A DNA stretch of 42,598 nt. Source: a bacterium 210917-SL.2.15. GTDB taxonomy: Bacteria; Bacillota; Clostridia; Oscillospirales; Oscillospiraceae. Position 1 is the first letter of the stretch, and the number at the start of each line of letters is the position of its first letter. Under the pieces are notes generated by a model. That model made no database searches and was not told where the DNA came from. It was given only the letters and a program-made list of their open reading frames with translations. The DNA lies in the NCBI GenBank assembly GCA_020555605.1, contig JAJCJC010000021.1, positions 1-42,598 of the forward strand. Reading direction: 5' to 3'. Below, one piece after another: positions 15,445-23,927 of this stretch. The translations under genes and the position numbers were made by a program.

Positions 15445-17235
15445 ATGTATCGTGCACATGTATTGGTTTGCGGCGGCACGGGTTGTACGTCCGGCGGCTG
15501 CGAGAAAGTGATTGAAGCGCTGACGCAGGAGATCCAGGCGGCAGGGCTGGACCAGGAAGTCTGCGTAGTGAAAACCGGCTGCCATGGCCTGTGCGCCCTC
15601 GGCCCGGTGATGATCGTCTATCCCGACGACATCCTCTATGCCATGGTCAAGCCTGAGGACGCCCATGAGATCGTGCAGGAACACCTGCTCAAGGGCCGTC
15701 CGGTGACGCGCCTGATCTATGACGAATCTGTTACCACGGAAGGCGTCAAAAATCTGAACGACACCAATTTCTATAAAAAGCAGATCCGCGTGGCCCTGCG
15801 CAACTGCGGCGTCATCAACCCTGAGAAGATTGACGAGTACATCGCCCGCGAGGGCTACATGGCCCTGGGCAAAGTGCTGACCGAAATGACCCCCGACGAG
15901 GTCATCCAGGTGATCCTGGACTCCGGCCTGCGCGGCCGCGGCGGCGCAGGATTCCCCACGGGTCTCAAATGGAAGTTTGCCTCCGGCAACCGCGGCAACG
16001 TGCAGAAATTCGTCTGCTGCAATGCCGACGAGGGCGACCCCGGCGCATTTATGGACCGCAGTGTGCTGGAAGGCGATCCCCATGTGGTGCTGGAGGCCAT
16101 GGCCATTGCCGGTTACGCCATCGGCGCGAACCAGGGCTATATCTATGTCCGTGCAGAGTACCCCATTGCTGTGGAGCGCCTTCGCATCGCCATCGGCCAG
16201 GCCCGGGAGTACGGTCTGCTGGGCAAAAATATTTTCAACACCGGATTTGACTTTGATATCGATATCCGTTTGGGCGCCGGCGCTTTCGTGTGCGGCGAGG
16301 AGACGGCGCTGATGACCTCCATCGAGGGCAAGCGCGGTGAGCCTCGGCCCCGCCCACCTTTCCCGGCGGTCAAGGGCTTGTTCGGCCAGCCCACAATTTT
16401 GAACAATGTGGAAACCTGGGCGAACATTCCCCGCATTATTCTGCAGGGAGCGGACTGGTTTGCTTCCATGGGTACGGAGAAGTCCAAAGGCACCAAGGTG
16501 TTTGCGCTGGGCGGCAAGATTAAAAACACAGGCCTGGTGGAGATCCCCATGGGCACTACGCTGCGCGAGGTGATCGAGGACATCGGCGGCGGCATTCCGG
16601 ACGGTAAAAAGTTCAAGGCTGCCCAGACGGGCGGTCCCTCCGGCGGCTGCATCCCGGCGGAGCATTTTGATATTCCCATTGATTATGACAACTTGATTGC
16701 CATCGGCTCCATGATGGGTTCCGGTGGCCTGATTGTCATGGACGAGGACTCCTGCATGGTGGATATTGCCAAATTCTTTCTGGAGTTTACGGTGGATGAG
16801 TCTTGTGGCAAATGTACGCCCTGCCGCATCGGCACCCGCCGCATGCTGGAGATTTTGGACAAGATCACCGAAGGTAAAGCCACCATGGAAGATCTCGACA
16901 AACTTGAGGAGTTGGCTGCCTATATCAAGGACAATGCCCTGTGCGGACTGGGCCAGACGGCACCCAACCCGGTTTTGTCCACCCTTCGCTATTTCCGCGA
17001 TGAATACGTGGCCCACGTTGTCGATAAAAAGTGTCCGGCGGGTGTGTGCAAGGCTCTGCTGTCCTTTGAGGTCGTGGCGGATAAGTGCCGCGGCTGCACC
17101 ATGTGCGCCCGGAATTGCCCTACCGGCGCTATCAGCGGCAGCGTGAAACAGCCGCACAGCATCGACCAGAGCAAGTGCATCAAGTGCGGCGCCTGCATGG
17201 ATGTGTGTAAGTTCAAGGCGATTGTCAAGAAATAA
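15445..17235 (+). CDS. hydB: NADH-dependent [FeFe]-hydrogenase beta subunit (HydB/NuoF-like)
   Basis: A 596-residue flavoprotein with several domains: an N-terminal thioredoxin-like [2Fe-2S] domain (C9, C14 onward), an FMN/NADH-binding NuoF core with GRGGAGFPTGLKW (about residue 163), an SLBB domain, the NuoF 4Fe-4S motif ESCGKCTPCRIG (about residue 451), and two C-terminal ferredoxin clusters (CRGCTMCARNC and CIKCGACMDVC). In bifurcating hydrogenases this subunit takes electrons from NADH and contacts ferredoxin. Length and domain order match HydB of trimeric complexes. The GTG/ATG choice is clear: ATG 15445 has a GGGGG-type site 11 bases upstream. Confidence 0.94.
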   Translation: MYRAHVLVCGGTGCTSGGCEKVIEALTQEIQAAGLDQEVCVVKTGCHGLCALGPVMIVYPDDILYAMVKPEDAHEIVQEHLLKGRPVTRLIYDESVTTEGVKNLNDTNFYKKQIRVALRNCGVINPEKIDEYIAREGYMALGKVLTEMTPDEVIQVILDSGLRGRGGAGFPTGLKWKFASGNRGNVQKFVCCNADEGDPGAFMDRSVLEGDPHVVLEAMAIAGYAIGANQGYIYVRAEYPIAVERLRIAIGQAREYGLLGKNIFNTGFDFDIDIRLGAGAFVCGEETALMTSIEGKRGEPRPRPPFPAVKGLFGQPTILNNVETWANIPRIILQGADWFASMGTEKSKGTKVFALGGKIKNTGLVEIPMGTTLREVIEDIGGGIPDGKKFKAAQTGGPSGGCIPAEHFDIPIDYDNLIAIGSMMGSGGLIVMDEDSCMVDIAKFFLEFTVDESCGKCTPCRIGTRRMLEILDKITEGKATMEDLDKLEELAAYIKDNALCGLGQTAPNPVLSTLRYFRDEYVAHVVDKKCPAGVCKALLSFEVVADKCRGCTMCARNCPTGAISGSVKQPHSIDQSKCIKCGACMDVCKFKAIVKK

Positions 17236-17253
17236 AGGTGGGGGAGAATCATT

Positions 17254-19014
17254 ATGGAAAACATTACAATTAAAATCAATGGCCGCGAGGTCAGCGCTCC
17301 CGCCGGATCCACCATTTTGGAGGCTGCACGCTTGGCCAATATCACCATTCCGACACTGTGCTATATGAAGGAGATCAACGAGATCGGCGCCTGCCGCATC
17401 TGCGTGGTGGAAGTCAAAGGGGCAAAGACCTTGGTCACTGCCTGTGTGTATCCCATCAGCGAAGGTATGGAGGTGTGGACAAACACACCCCGGGTGCTGG
17501 CGGCCCGGCGGACCACACTGGAGCTGATGCTGTCCAACCACAACCGCTCCTGCCTGAGCTGCGTGCGCAGCGGCAACTGCGAGCTGCAGGCTTTGTGCAA
17601 ACAGTACGGCGTGGAGAATGAGGCGAAATACGACGGCGCGAAGACGCCTTCTGAAATCGATGATTCAGCGGCCCATATGATCCGCGACAACAGCAAGTGT
17701 ATTTTGTGCCGCCGCTGTGTGGCTGTGTGCAAAGAAACGCAGGGCATCGGAGTGATCGGCGCCAGCAACCGCGGCTTTAAGACGGCTGTCACGTCTGCTT
17801 TTGAGATGGGCCTGGGCGATACCAGCTGTGTCTCTTGCGGCCAGTGCATCGCCGTATGCCCCACGGGCGCGCTGCAGGAGAAAGACAATACCCAGCAGGT
17901 GTTCGACGTACTGGCCGATCCGGAAAAGGTCGTGCTGGTGCAGACGGCGCCCGCGGTCCGCGCAGGCCTGGGCGAAGCCTTCGGCTATCCCATCGGCACC
18001 GATGTGCAGGGCAAAATGGCCGCTGCGCTGCGCGCGCTGGGCTTTGATAAAGTGTTTGACACCAACTTCGGCGCGGATCTGACCATCATGGAAGAGGCCA
18101 ACGAATTTGTGCAGCGCGTGAAGAACGGCGGCACGCTGCCCATGATCACGTCCTGCTCCCCCGGCTGGGTCAAATACTGCGAGCATTATTTCCCGGAGAT
18201 GACGGAGAACCTGTCCTCCTGCAAATCGCCCCAGCAGATGTTCGGCGCTGTGGCCAAGAGCTATTGGGCTGAGAAGATGGGCGTCGATCCCCAAAAGATC
18301 GTTATGGTGTCCGTGATGCCCTGCACGGCCAAGAAGTTTGAGATTCACCGCGCCGATGAGGACGCCAACGGCGTGCCCGATGTGGATATCGCTCTGACCA
18401 CCCGTGAACTGGCCCGCATGATCGACCGTGCCGGTATCGATTTCCGCGCCCTGGCGGACGAGGACTTCGACCGGCCGCTGGGCAGCGGCACCGGCGCCGC
18501 CGTGATTTTCGGCGCCACCGGCGGCGTGATGGAGGCGGCTCTGCGCACGGCGGTGCATATGATCACCGGCGAAGATGCGCCCAGTGTGGACTTTGCAGAA
18601 GTCCGCGGCGTTGAAGGAATCAAGGAAGCCACTTATGAGATTGCCGGGGTTGGCCCTGTGAAAGTGGCTGTGGCTTCGGGGCTTGCCAATGCCCGTGACC
18701 TGCTGCAAAAGATCCAGAGCGGCGAGGCGGATTACCAGTTTATCGAGATCATGGGCTGCCCCGGCGGCTGTGTCAACGGCGGCGGCCAGCCTCAGGTGCC
18801 TTACGGCATCCGCAATTTTGTGGACATCCGCGCCGAGCGCGCCAAGGTACTTTATAATCTGGATGCAAACAACCCGCTGCGCAAGTCCTATGAGAATCCG
18901 GATATCCAGGAACTTTATAAAAACTATCTGGGTGAGCCGGGCAGCGAAAAGGCGCATCATCTGCTGCACACCACATATGTCAAACGTACCGTCAATCGGG
19001 TATATACTAAATAA
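17254..19014 (+). CDS. hydA: NADH-dependent [FeFe]-hydrogenase catalytic subunit HydA
   Basis: A 586-residue H2-forming subunit. The N-terminal [2Fe-2S] domain uses C36, C47, C50 and C64. The His-ligated 4Fe-4S domain (HNRSCLSCVRSGNC) and two ferredoxin clusters (CILCRRCVAVC and CVSCGQCIAVC) follow. H-cluster ligands are C301 (L1, TSCSPGW), C357 (L2, MPCTAKKFE), and C502 and C506 (L3, EIMGCPGGCVNGGGQ). The residue next to C301 is serine (S302), where the best-studied enzymes have the proton-relay cysteine. The domain order fits group A trimeric enzymes, so with HydB and HydC it probably couples NADH and ferredoxin to H2. The operon ends 23 bp downstream in a strong terminator. Confidence 0.95.
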   Translation: MENITIKINGREVSAPAGSTILEAARLANITIPTLCYMKEINEIGACRICVVEVKGAKTLVTACVYPISEGMEVWTNTPRVLAARRTTLELMLSNHNRSCLSCVRSGNCELQALCKQYGVENEAKYDGAKTPSEIDDSAAHMIRDNSKCILCRRCVAVCKETQGIGVIGASNRGFKTAVTSAFEMGLGDTSCVSCGQCIAVCPTGALQEKDNTQQVFDVLADPEKVVLVQTAPAVRAGLGEAFGYPIGTDVQGKMAAALRALGFDKVFDTNFGADLTIMEEANEFVQRVKNGGTLPMITSCSPGWVKYCEHYFPEMTENLSSCKSPQQMFGAVAKSYWAEKMGVDPQKIVMVSVMPCTAKKFEIHRADEDANGVPDVDIALTTRELARMIDRAGIDFRALADEDFDRPLGSGTGAAVIFGATGGVMEAALRTAVHMITGEDAPSVDFAEVRGVEGIKEATYEIAGVGPVKVAVASGLANARDLLQKIQSGEADYQFIEIMGCPGGCVNGGGQPQVPYGIRNFVDIRAERAKVLYNLDANNPLRKSYENPDIQELYKNYLGEPGSEKAHHLLHTTYVKRTVNRVYTK

Positions 19015-19036
19015 AGGCGCTGTGTAAGACTGTAGG

Positions 19037-19078
19037 AAATTCCCATCCCGAAGCCTCGGTTTTCGGGATGGGAATTTT
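19037..19078 (+). terminator. Terminator of the hydrogenase operon
   Basis: A perfect 16-bp stem (19037-19052 with 19062-19077) ends in TTTT. Confidence 0.9.
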
Positions 19079-19088
19079 ATGCTCTCCC

Positions 19089-19116
19089 TTGACGACAACC
19101 GGTTGTGTGCGATAAT
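19089..19116 (+). promoter_or_regulatory. Promoter with an internal palindromic operator upstream of the MATE remnant
   Basis: TTGACG and GATAAT are separated by 16 bp. The spacer contains a perfect 12-bp palindrome, ACAACCGGTTGT (19095-19106), which is a likely repressor site. Confidence 0.6.
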
Positions 19117-19215
19117 GGCGTCGCTTGCTCGGAGGGCAAATCATTCGGAGAAAATGATGAGCTGGATAAGGCGGCAGACTGAGATGTCTGTCTGGCTTAT
19201 CCAGCTCTTTTTTTA
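19117..19215 (+). terminator. Leader with terminator hairpin (attenuator or small RNA)
   Basis: The transcript from the preceding promoter would run about 90 nt. It contains a small hairpin, ATCATT...AATGAT, then a strong 12-bp stem (19159-19170 with 19196-19207) with an inner CAGAC/GTCTG stem, followed by T7. It therefore ends before the MATE remnant. It may be a transcriptional attenuator or an independent small RNA. No riboswitch class was recognised. Confidence 0.5.
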
Positions 19216-19320
19216 TAGAGAAAAAGAGGACAGTTTTTTTCAGGTATGGCCCATATCTGGACTTTTTGCAGAAGTCTATTCCGGCTGAAGCGACATTGTT
19301 TGAAACAGGAGGAAAATACG

Positions 19321-20398
19321 ATGGAAAAACAATATCGTTTGCCAGAAGGAGCTATTTTGAGCACACTGATGCGCTTTGCGCTGTCTGTTTTTTTTCACAT
19401 TCACATTGTTCCTGCAGGCTTTATACGGCGGCCTATATCCGCATTTGCAGGGCGGGAGCCGTGTTCATTGTTCTTTATAATGTGCTGGGCGCGGTGTTCC
19501 GCGGGATGGGTGATCCCAAAACGCCGCTGCTCACGGTGGTGATTGCGTGCGCCGTCAACGTTACAGGAGATCTGCTCCTGGTGGCCATGCTGCACATGGG
19601 TGCGGCCGGCGCAGCCCTGGCGACTGTGGCGGCGCAGGGTGTCAGCGTTCTGGTTTCGCTGCGGATCCTTCGCAAAAAGACGCTGCCGTTTGCGTTTTCC
19701 AAGGCGTGCATTTGTTTTGATTTACACATCATCGCAAAGGAATTGAGGTTGGGAATGCCGGTGGCGCTGCAGGAATTGTTTGTCGGAGTATCCTTCCTGG
19801 TCATCCAGATGATGGTCAATTCCTCTGACGTTGTGCCGTCGGCTGGCGTGGGCGTGGCGGAAAAGGTCTGCGCCTTTGTCATGCTGGTCCCGTCGGCCTA
19901 TATGCAGTCCATGTCTGCTTTTGCGGCGCAGAATATGGGCGCCGGTTACCCGGCCCGGGCGAAAAAGGCGCTTCGGTTCAGCATAGGGACTGCCTTGGCA
20001 GCAGGCGGAGCAATGCTCTGTCTGCCGATGTTCCGGGGGGATGCGCTGGCATCCGTGTTCTCCGGGGACGCTGCAGTGGTTGCTGCGGCGCACAGCTATT
20101 GAACGCCTACGCCATCGATTGCATGCTGACGCCGATCCTATTTTGTTTTATCGGATATTACAACGGCAGGGAAAAACTGTGTTTGTCATGCTGCAGGGAT
20201 TTGTGGGGGCGTTTCTGGTTCGTGTCCCCCTGGTGGTGCTGCTAGTCGTGTGCCGAATGTGACGCTGTTCCAAATTGGCCTGGGCACGCCCGCATCCAGC
20301 TTGGTGCAGATCCTTTTGTGCATGGGGCTGTTCCTTTTTCTGGAGCGCAGAGAACGGAAGCTGCGGCCAGCGTGCCGGTGGGAATGGCTGCCTACGGG
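19321..20398 (+). pseudogene. Broken MATE-family efflux transporter
   Basis: Pieces of one MATE (multidrug/toxin Na+ or H+ antiporter) gene lie in at least four frames. The N-terminus reads MEKQYRLPEGAILSTLMRFA from 19321 behind AGGAGG. A frame change follows at FTLFLQALYGG (about 19400). After an internal deletion of the first membrane segments comes AYIRICRAGAVFIVLYNVLGAVFRGMGDPKTP, and that frame runs to a stop at 20100-20102. The next frames give NAYAIDCMLTPILFCFIGYYNG and QGFVGAFLVRVPLVVLL, then FQIGLGTPASSLVQI near the C-terminus. It is clearly inactive. The long middle part (19420-20102) is still open and may be a recent loss. It has a regulated-looking promoter and leader upstream. 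Confidence 0.85.
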
Positions 20399-21121
20399 TC
20401 AAGGCGCGCCGGCCAGGGCGGCGAGAACGGCCTCAGGCGTGCGCTCGGCGCACAGCAGCGTATGCTCCGGTTCGTGGATGTGTTCCAGATAGTGGGCATC
20501 AGAATCGCAGATCACCGTGCAGTGTGTAAGATAGGGATTTTCCTGCCGCACGCGGTGGAGATGCTCCAGGCACCGCAGCTCAAAGCAGGGGAACTGACTC
20601 CCCAGCGGCACAAAACCCAAGTTGGACAACAGGCTGGTGCTGGATTTGTCGATATGGGCCGGGATCATGACGCCGTGGTATTGGGCGGCGAAGTCAAACA
20701 CATCGGCGAAGGGAATGTCGGTAGCCGAGATCAGGAGGCGCGGCTCGGTGCCGCAGATCGCATCGTTTTCGTTGTAATAGATCTGCTGGCCGAACAAGGC
20801 CTCATCGTTGTCGATGGGCAGGATATGGGGATACACGGCCGCATCAAAATTCAGGGCGTCGGTCAGGTCGGAAAACAGGCACAGCACATGCACCTCTTCC
20901 ATCGTGCACAGCTCCATGCCCGGCAGGGCCACCAGTTCGAAGTCCGCCGCCGCGTGCAGCAAGGCCGGGCAGTTGCGGCAGGAGTTGTGATCCGTCAGGG
21001 CGATCACGTCCAGCCCTTTCAGGGCGGCCATGCCTGCGATGTTGGCGGGGGTCATATCGTTGTCCCCGCAGGGGGACAGGCAGGAGTGCAGGTGCAGGTC
21101 GTAATAGAGCTGCTCAGCCAT
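20399..21121 (-). CDS. PHP-domain phosphoesterase
   Basis: A 240-residue protein of the PHP metal-dependent phosphoesterase family. Metal-binding motifs are DLHLHSCLSPCGD (about residues 8-20), ALTDHNS (about 41), GMEL, PAHIDKSS (about 157) and CDSDAHYLE near the C-terminus. Relatives hydrolyse nucleotides, histidinol phosphate or nucleoside bisphosphates; the substrate here is unknown. ATG 21121 is chosen over the upstream frame start, and it overlaps the end of the DRTGG gene by eight bases. It is the last gene of the group D-like hydrogenase operon, so it could degrade or make a signal nucleotide in that system; this is inference. Confidence 0.82.
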   Translation of the reverse strand: MAEQLYYDLHLHSCLSPCGDNDMTPANIAGMAALKGLDVIALTDHNSCRNCPALLHAAADFELVALPGMELCTMEEVHVLCLFSDLTDALNFDAAVYPHILPIDNDEALFGQQIYYNENDAICGTEPRLLISATDIPFADVFDFAAQYHGVMIPAHIDKSSTSLLSNLGFVPLGSQFPCFELRCLEHLHRVRQENPYLTHCTVICDSDAHYLEHIHEPEHTLLCAERTPEAVLAALAGAP

Positions 21122-21449
21122 GGAGCCTTTGGTGAATGGCCAGGGCCGCCTCAAAGATTGCTTTATCCGTGGCCAGCACGGTGATCTGTTGCTGGCGGGC
21201 TTTGGCCAGGGCGGCCTCGTCCAAGTGCGCGCCGCCGGCCAGCACTACGCAGGCCGCGTCGGTCAGAGCCACCACGGCCAAGGTGTTGATATTGCCCATG
21301 ACGGTGACCCATGCGCTGTCCGCTGGGGCGTGGCCCATGGCTACGCTGAGCAGGTCGCAGCAGTAAACGGAAGTGATGGCGCGGTTGGTTTCCGCACCCT
21401 GGTTGACCACGGTAAACAAGCCGCTGTCAATCAGATTCTGAATCGTCAT
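21114..21449 (-). CDS. DRTGG-domain protein (second copy)
   Basis: A 111-residue single-domain protein of the DRTGG family. DRTGG domains occur in phosphotransacetylase, in CBS proteins and next to HPr-kinase-like domains; they are thought to bind a ligand. Landmarks are GNINTLAVVALTDAACVVLAG (about residues 51-71) and TVLATDKAIFEAA near the end. No catalytic motif is seen. The ATG at 21449 follows AGGAGGAG and lies one base after the stop of the hydrogenase-like gene, so the two are coupled. A second DRTGG gene opens the same operon. Confidence 0.78.
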   Translation of the reverse strand: MTIQNLIDSGLFTVVNQGAETNRAITSVYCCDLLSVAMGHAPADSAWVTVMGNINTLAVVALTDAACVVLAGGAHLDEAALAKARQQQITVLATDKAIFEAALAIHQRLHG

Positions 21450-21450
21450 A

Positions 21451-22941
21451 TCAGGTCTCCTCCTGTGTTTTGTTCGGCTCTGCGGATGCACTTTGTGCAG
21501 TGCCCGTTTGCGGGGAGCCGGGTGAGGCGGATTCGGATTCGGTGGCGTGCCGCTGCAGCGGCCCGTCCATCAGGGCGGCCTGAGCGCCAAGCTTTTGGAG
21601 ATTTTCCAGCAGCGGCTGCAGGCGCGCGTCAGCGCCGGGGATATCGTGCAGGGCCTGATCGGCCAGGTCCGCGCAGGCGGCGGTCAGTTCCTTCACACTG
21701 CGCTTGAGCACATGGATGCAGTCCAGCGTGGAGCTTTGCCCCCGGACGATGTCCTCGGCCCGGGCACGGCAGGTGGGGGCGCCGCAGGAACCGCAGTCCA
21801 GCCCCGGAAGCTGCTCGAGGAGTTCGTTCATCCGGTTGACCATGGCGATGCTCTCGCGCACGTTGTGGCCCAAGCGGAACACAGGCTCATACTGTACCTC
21901 GTCGTCCCACGGGAGTGCCTGCTGTGCGCCCGGCAGATCTGCACTGGTGCGGACGGGGGGCAGAAAATGGTTCAGGCGCTTGAATTTGCTCTTGGCTACG
22001 TAAGCGTTTTCCACCTGAAGCGTACCGCCCACGCAGCCGCCGGGGCAGGCGTCCAGCTCGATGAATTCCAGATCCCGCAGCTTTTCGTCCTCCAGCTCTT
22101 CGAGCACCTTGATGATATTTTCGATGCCGTCGGCGGCCAGAAAACGGTCGGTGTCCAGGGCATAGGATTCGCCCGCACCCTTGCCCCAGCCTACGCCCCG
22201 CTGCCCTGCGGTAGAGAGGGAAAGCGGATGCTTGCAGGCTTCCTTCATATGGAACAGGAGCTTGGGGTAGATGTCTTTAATAGCGATGGCGCCGTCAATG
22301 GCGCTGGTCCCTGTCCCCAGGGGCGTTTTGGCATAAGTGATCTTCGCTGGGCAGGGGGAGAGGAAGATCACGCCGATCTGGTCGGCGCGCAGTCCGGTGC
22401 GCTCCATGGCCCGCTGCCGCGCCAGCCGCGCAGCCACTTCCACCGGCGGATTCAGGGGCAGCAGATGATCCAGAAGATTGGGGAAACGGATTCGGACCAG
22501 CCGTACCACCGTGGGGCAGGCGGTGCTGATCAGGGGCCAGTTTTCCGGGTGGTCCGCGATGTAGCGCTTTGTGGCCTCGGACACCTGTTCGGCGGCATCA
22601 GCTACTTCGTAAACATCGTCAAAGCCCAGATACAACAGAGCGGTGAGCAGAATGTTCACGTCCTGCAGATTGTTGAACTGCGTGTAAAAAGACGGGGGCG
22701 GCAGGGCCACGGTGTAGTCATACCGCTCCAGGAGATCCAGGCTGTCGCGCCGGATGCGCTTGGCGTGGTAGCTGCAGGTGCGGACACATTCGCCGCAGTC
22801 GATGCAGAATTTTTCGAGGATATGGGCCTTTCCGTCCCACACGCGGATAGCTTCGGTGGGGCAGCGCTTGATACAGTTGACGCATCCGCGGCACAGCTTG
22901 TCGTCGAGATAAACGGAATGGAAAAACTTTTGTTCGTCCAT
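21451..22941 (-). CDS. Group D-like (putative sensory) [FeFe]-hydrogenase with extra Fe-S domains
   Basis: A 496-residue soluble protein. Two N-terminal ferredoxin clusters use C17/C20/C23/C27 and C46/C49/C52/C56. The hydrogenase domain has divergent motifs: STACPTVVRL (C142), SPCPAK (C197) and ELDACPGGCVGG (C299, C303). All four H-cluster cysteines are present, but the proton-relay cysteine and the L2 glutamate are missing. A C-terminal CGSCGAPTC motif (C383, C386, C391, plus C408) is an extra [4Fe-4S] site of the Fe-S/PAS-partner type, followed by a helical tail of low conservation. Catalysis is probably weak. Neighbours (GHKL ATPase, two DRTGG, PHP) point to signalling. The ATG at 22941 follows GGAGG. 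Confidence 0.82.
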   Translation of the reverse strand: MDEQKFFHSVYLDDKLCRGCVNCIKRCPTEAIRVWDGKAHILEKFCIDCGECVRTCSYHAKRIRRDSLDLLERYDYTVALPPPSFYTQFNNLQDVNILLTALLYLGFDDVYEVADAAEQVSEATKRYIADHPENWPLISTACPTVVRLVRIRFPNLLDHLLPLNPPVEVAARLARQRAMERTGLRADQIGVIFLSPCPAKITYAKTPLGTGTSAIDGAIAIKDIYPKLLFHMKEACKHPLSLSTAGQRGVGWGKGAGESYALDTDRFLAADGIENIIKVLEELEDEKLRDLEFIELDACPGGCVGGTLQVENAYVAKSKFKRLNHFLPPVRTSADLPGAQQALPWDDEVQYEPVFRLGHNVRESIAMVNRMNELLEQLPGLDCGSCGAPTCRARAEDIVRGQSSTLDCIHVLKRSVKELTAACADLADQALHDIPGADARLQPLLENLQKLGAQAALMDGPLQRHATESESASPGSPQTGTAQSASAEPNKTQEET

Positions 22942-22964
22942 AAGGACCTCCTTCCGCTGCCGCA

Positions 22965-23393
22965 TCAGAGACGGACCACGGCAGTTACGGTGGTACCGAC
23001 GCCGACAGTGGTGTCGATCTTCAGCACATCAGCGTTCTTTTTCATATTGGGCAGGCCCATGCCTGCGCCGAACCCCTGCTGGCGAACCGCCTCACTGGCG
23101 GTGGACCAACCGGCCCGCATGGCTTTTTCTACATCCGGGATGCCGGGCCCCACGTCGGCAAGCACCATGGTGACGGTGTCATTGTCCACGGTCACGGTGA
23201 TTTTGCCGCCGCGGGCGTGGATGACCATGTTGATCTCGCCTTCATACATCACAATGGAAATGCGGCGGATGACATCGGGCGGCAGGCCCATCTGCTTGAG
23301 CGTGCGTTTGAGGCGGCTGCTGGCTTCGCCGGCTCGGGTAAAATCGTCGCTGTCCACATCGAAAGTCAGTACGATGGCGTCCGTTTCAGCCAT
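22965..23393 (-). CDS. GHKL ATPase of anti-sigma (RsbW/SpoIIAB) type
   Basis: A 142-residue protein that is almost entirely an HATPase_c domain. The N-box lies around MYEGEINMVIHARGG (about residues 49-63), the G1 box is DVGPGIPD (about 80-87), and the G2 box is GFGAGMGLPNM (about 107-117). This layout matches serine-kinase anti-sigma factors such as RsbW. No sigma or anti-anti-sigma (STAS) gene is beside it. It starts at ATG 23393, overlapping the first DRTGG gene by eight bases, and ends 23 bp before the hydrogenase-like gene. It may phosphorylate a partner according to the state of the Fe-S protein; this is inference from gene order. Confidence 0.85.
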   Translation of the reverse strand: MAETDAIVLTFDVDSDDFTRAGEASSRLKRTLKQMGLPPDVIRRISIVMYEGEINMVIHARGGKITVTVDNDTVTMVLADVGPGIPDVEKAMRAGWSTASEAVRQQGFGAGMGLPNMKKNADVLKIDTTVGVGTTVTAVVRL

Positions 23394-23739
23394 GCCGTTT
23401 CCCTCCTCTCAGTCCGGCCTGATACAGGATGCCGCAGGCATTGAACATGGTCATCTTTGTCTGCAGGATACAGGTGTCGGTCTCTGCTGCCAGTTCCAGC
23501 ATGTCCTCGCTGGGCATTTTGCCTCGTACAAACACGATCACAGGGATGTCCAGCATTTCCACTGTGCGCAGCACCTGGAGCGTGCACAGGCCCGTGAGCA
23601 AAAGAGTGTGGCTGTCGGCATAGGCCAAGGCGTCGCTCATCATGTCGCTGCCGAAGGCGGCGTTGATCTCTGTATCAAGATAGGCGCCGGTGTGCAGTAT
23701 ATCAGCGTGCAGCAGTGAACCGATCTCTTTGACTGTCAC
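23386..23739 (-). CDS. DRTGG-domain protein (first copy)
   Basis: A 117-residue DRTGG-type protein that opens the operon. Landmarks are VKEIGSLLHADILHTG at the N-terminus, SDMMSDALAYADSHTLLLTG in the middle and IPVIVFVRGKMPSEDMLELA further on. It is similar in plan to the second copy at 21114-21449. The GTG start at 23739 has AGGAGG eight bases upstream and is preferred over the ATG further up. A sigma-A promoter lies 50 bp upstream. Confidence 0.78.
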   Translation of the reverse strand: MTVKEIGSLLHADILHTGAYLDTEINAAFGSDMMSDALAYADSHTLLLTGLCTLQVLRTVEMLDIPVIVFVRGKMPSEDMLELAAETDTCILQTKMTMFNACGILYQAGLRGGKRHG

Positions 23740-23790
23740 AGAACATTCCTCCTGCCGCCGCGGCATCGGCGCGGCGATTACTTCTCTTTC

Positions 23791-23819
23791 ATTTTAGAAC
23801 GTGCCCGGAAAGAATTCAA
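23791..23819 (-). promoter_or_regulatory. Sigma-A promoter of the group D-like hydrogenase operon
   Basis: On the minus strand TTGAAT and TAAAAT are separated by 17 bp, about 50 bp before the GTG start of the first gene. Confidence 0.7.
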
Positions 23820-23864
23820 TAGTGTTTTCGAGCGATTTTGTAAAGATAAAACAAAGACACACGG

Positions 23865-23893
23865 TTGCATGCAGGATGCAGATTTGGTATACT
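23865..23893 (+). promoter_or_regulatory. Sigma-A promoter of the SLH-CapA gene
   Basis: TTGCAT and TATACT are separated by 17 bp, about 35 bp upstream of the start codon. Confidence 0.72.
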
Positions 23894-23927
23894 TTAGTGG
23901 AGACGAGGGAGAGAGGAGAACAGGGAT

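Noticed and set aside
15325..17541. Long open frame (738 codons) on the minus strand across hydB
   Set aside because: It is the antisense of hydB, with high-GC codon composition and no ribosome binding site. The plus strand has all the hydrogenase motifs.
19079..19288. Plus-strand ORF of 69 codons upstream of the MATE remnant
   Set aside because: It overlaps the promoter and reads through the terminator hairpin, so it is not a gene.
21547..23718. Long open frame (723 codons) on the plus strand across the group D-like operon
   Set aside because: It is antisense to four well-supported genes. Its protein has no recognisable domain.
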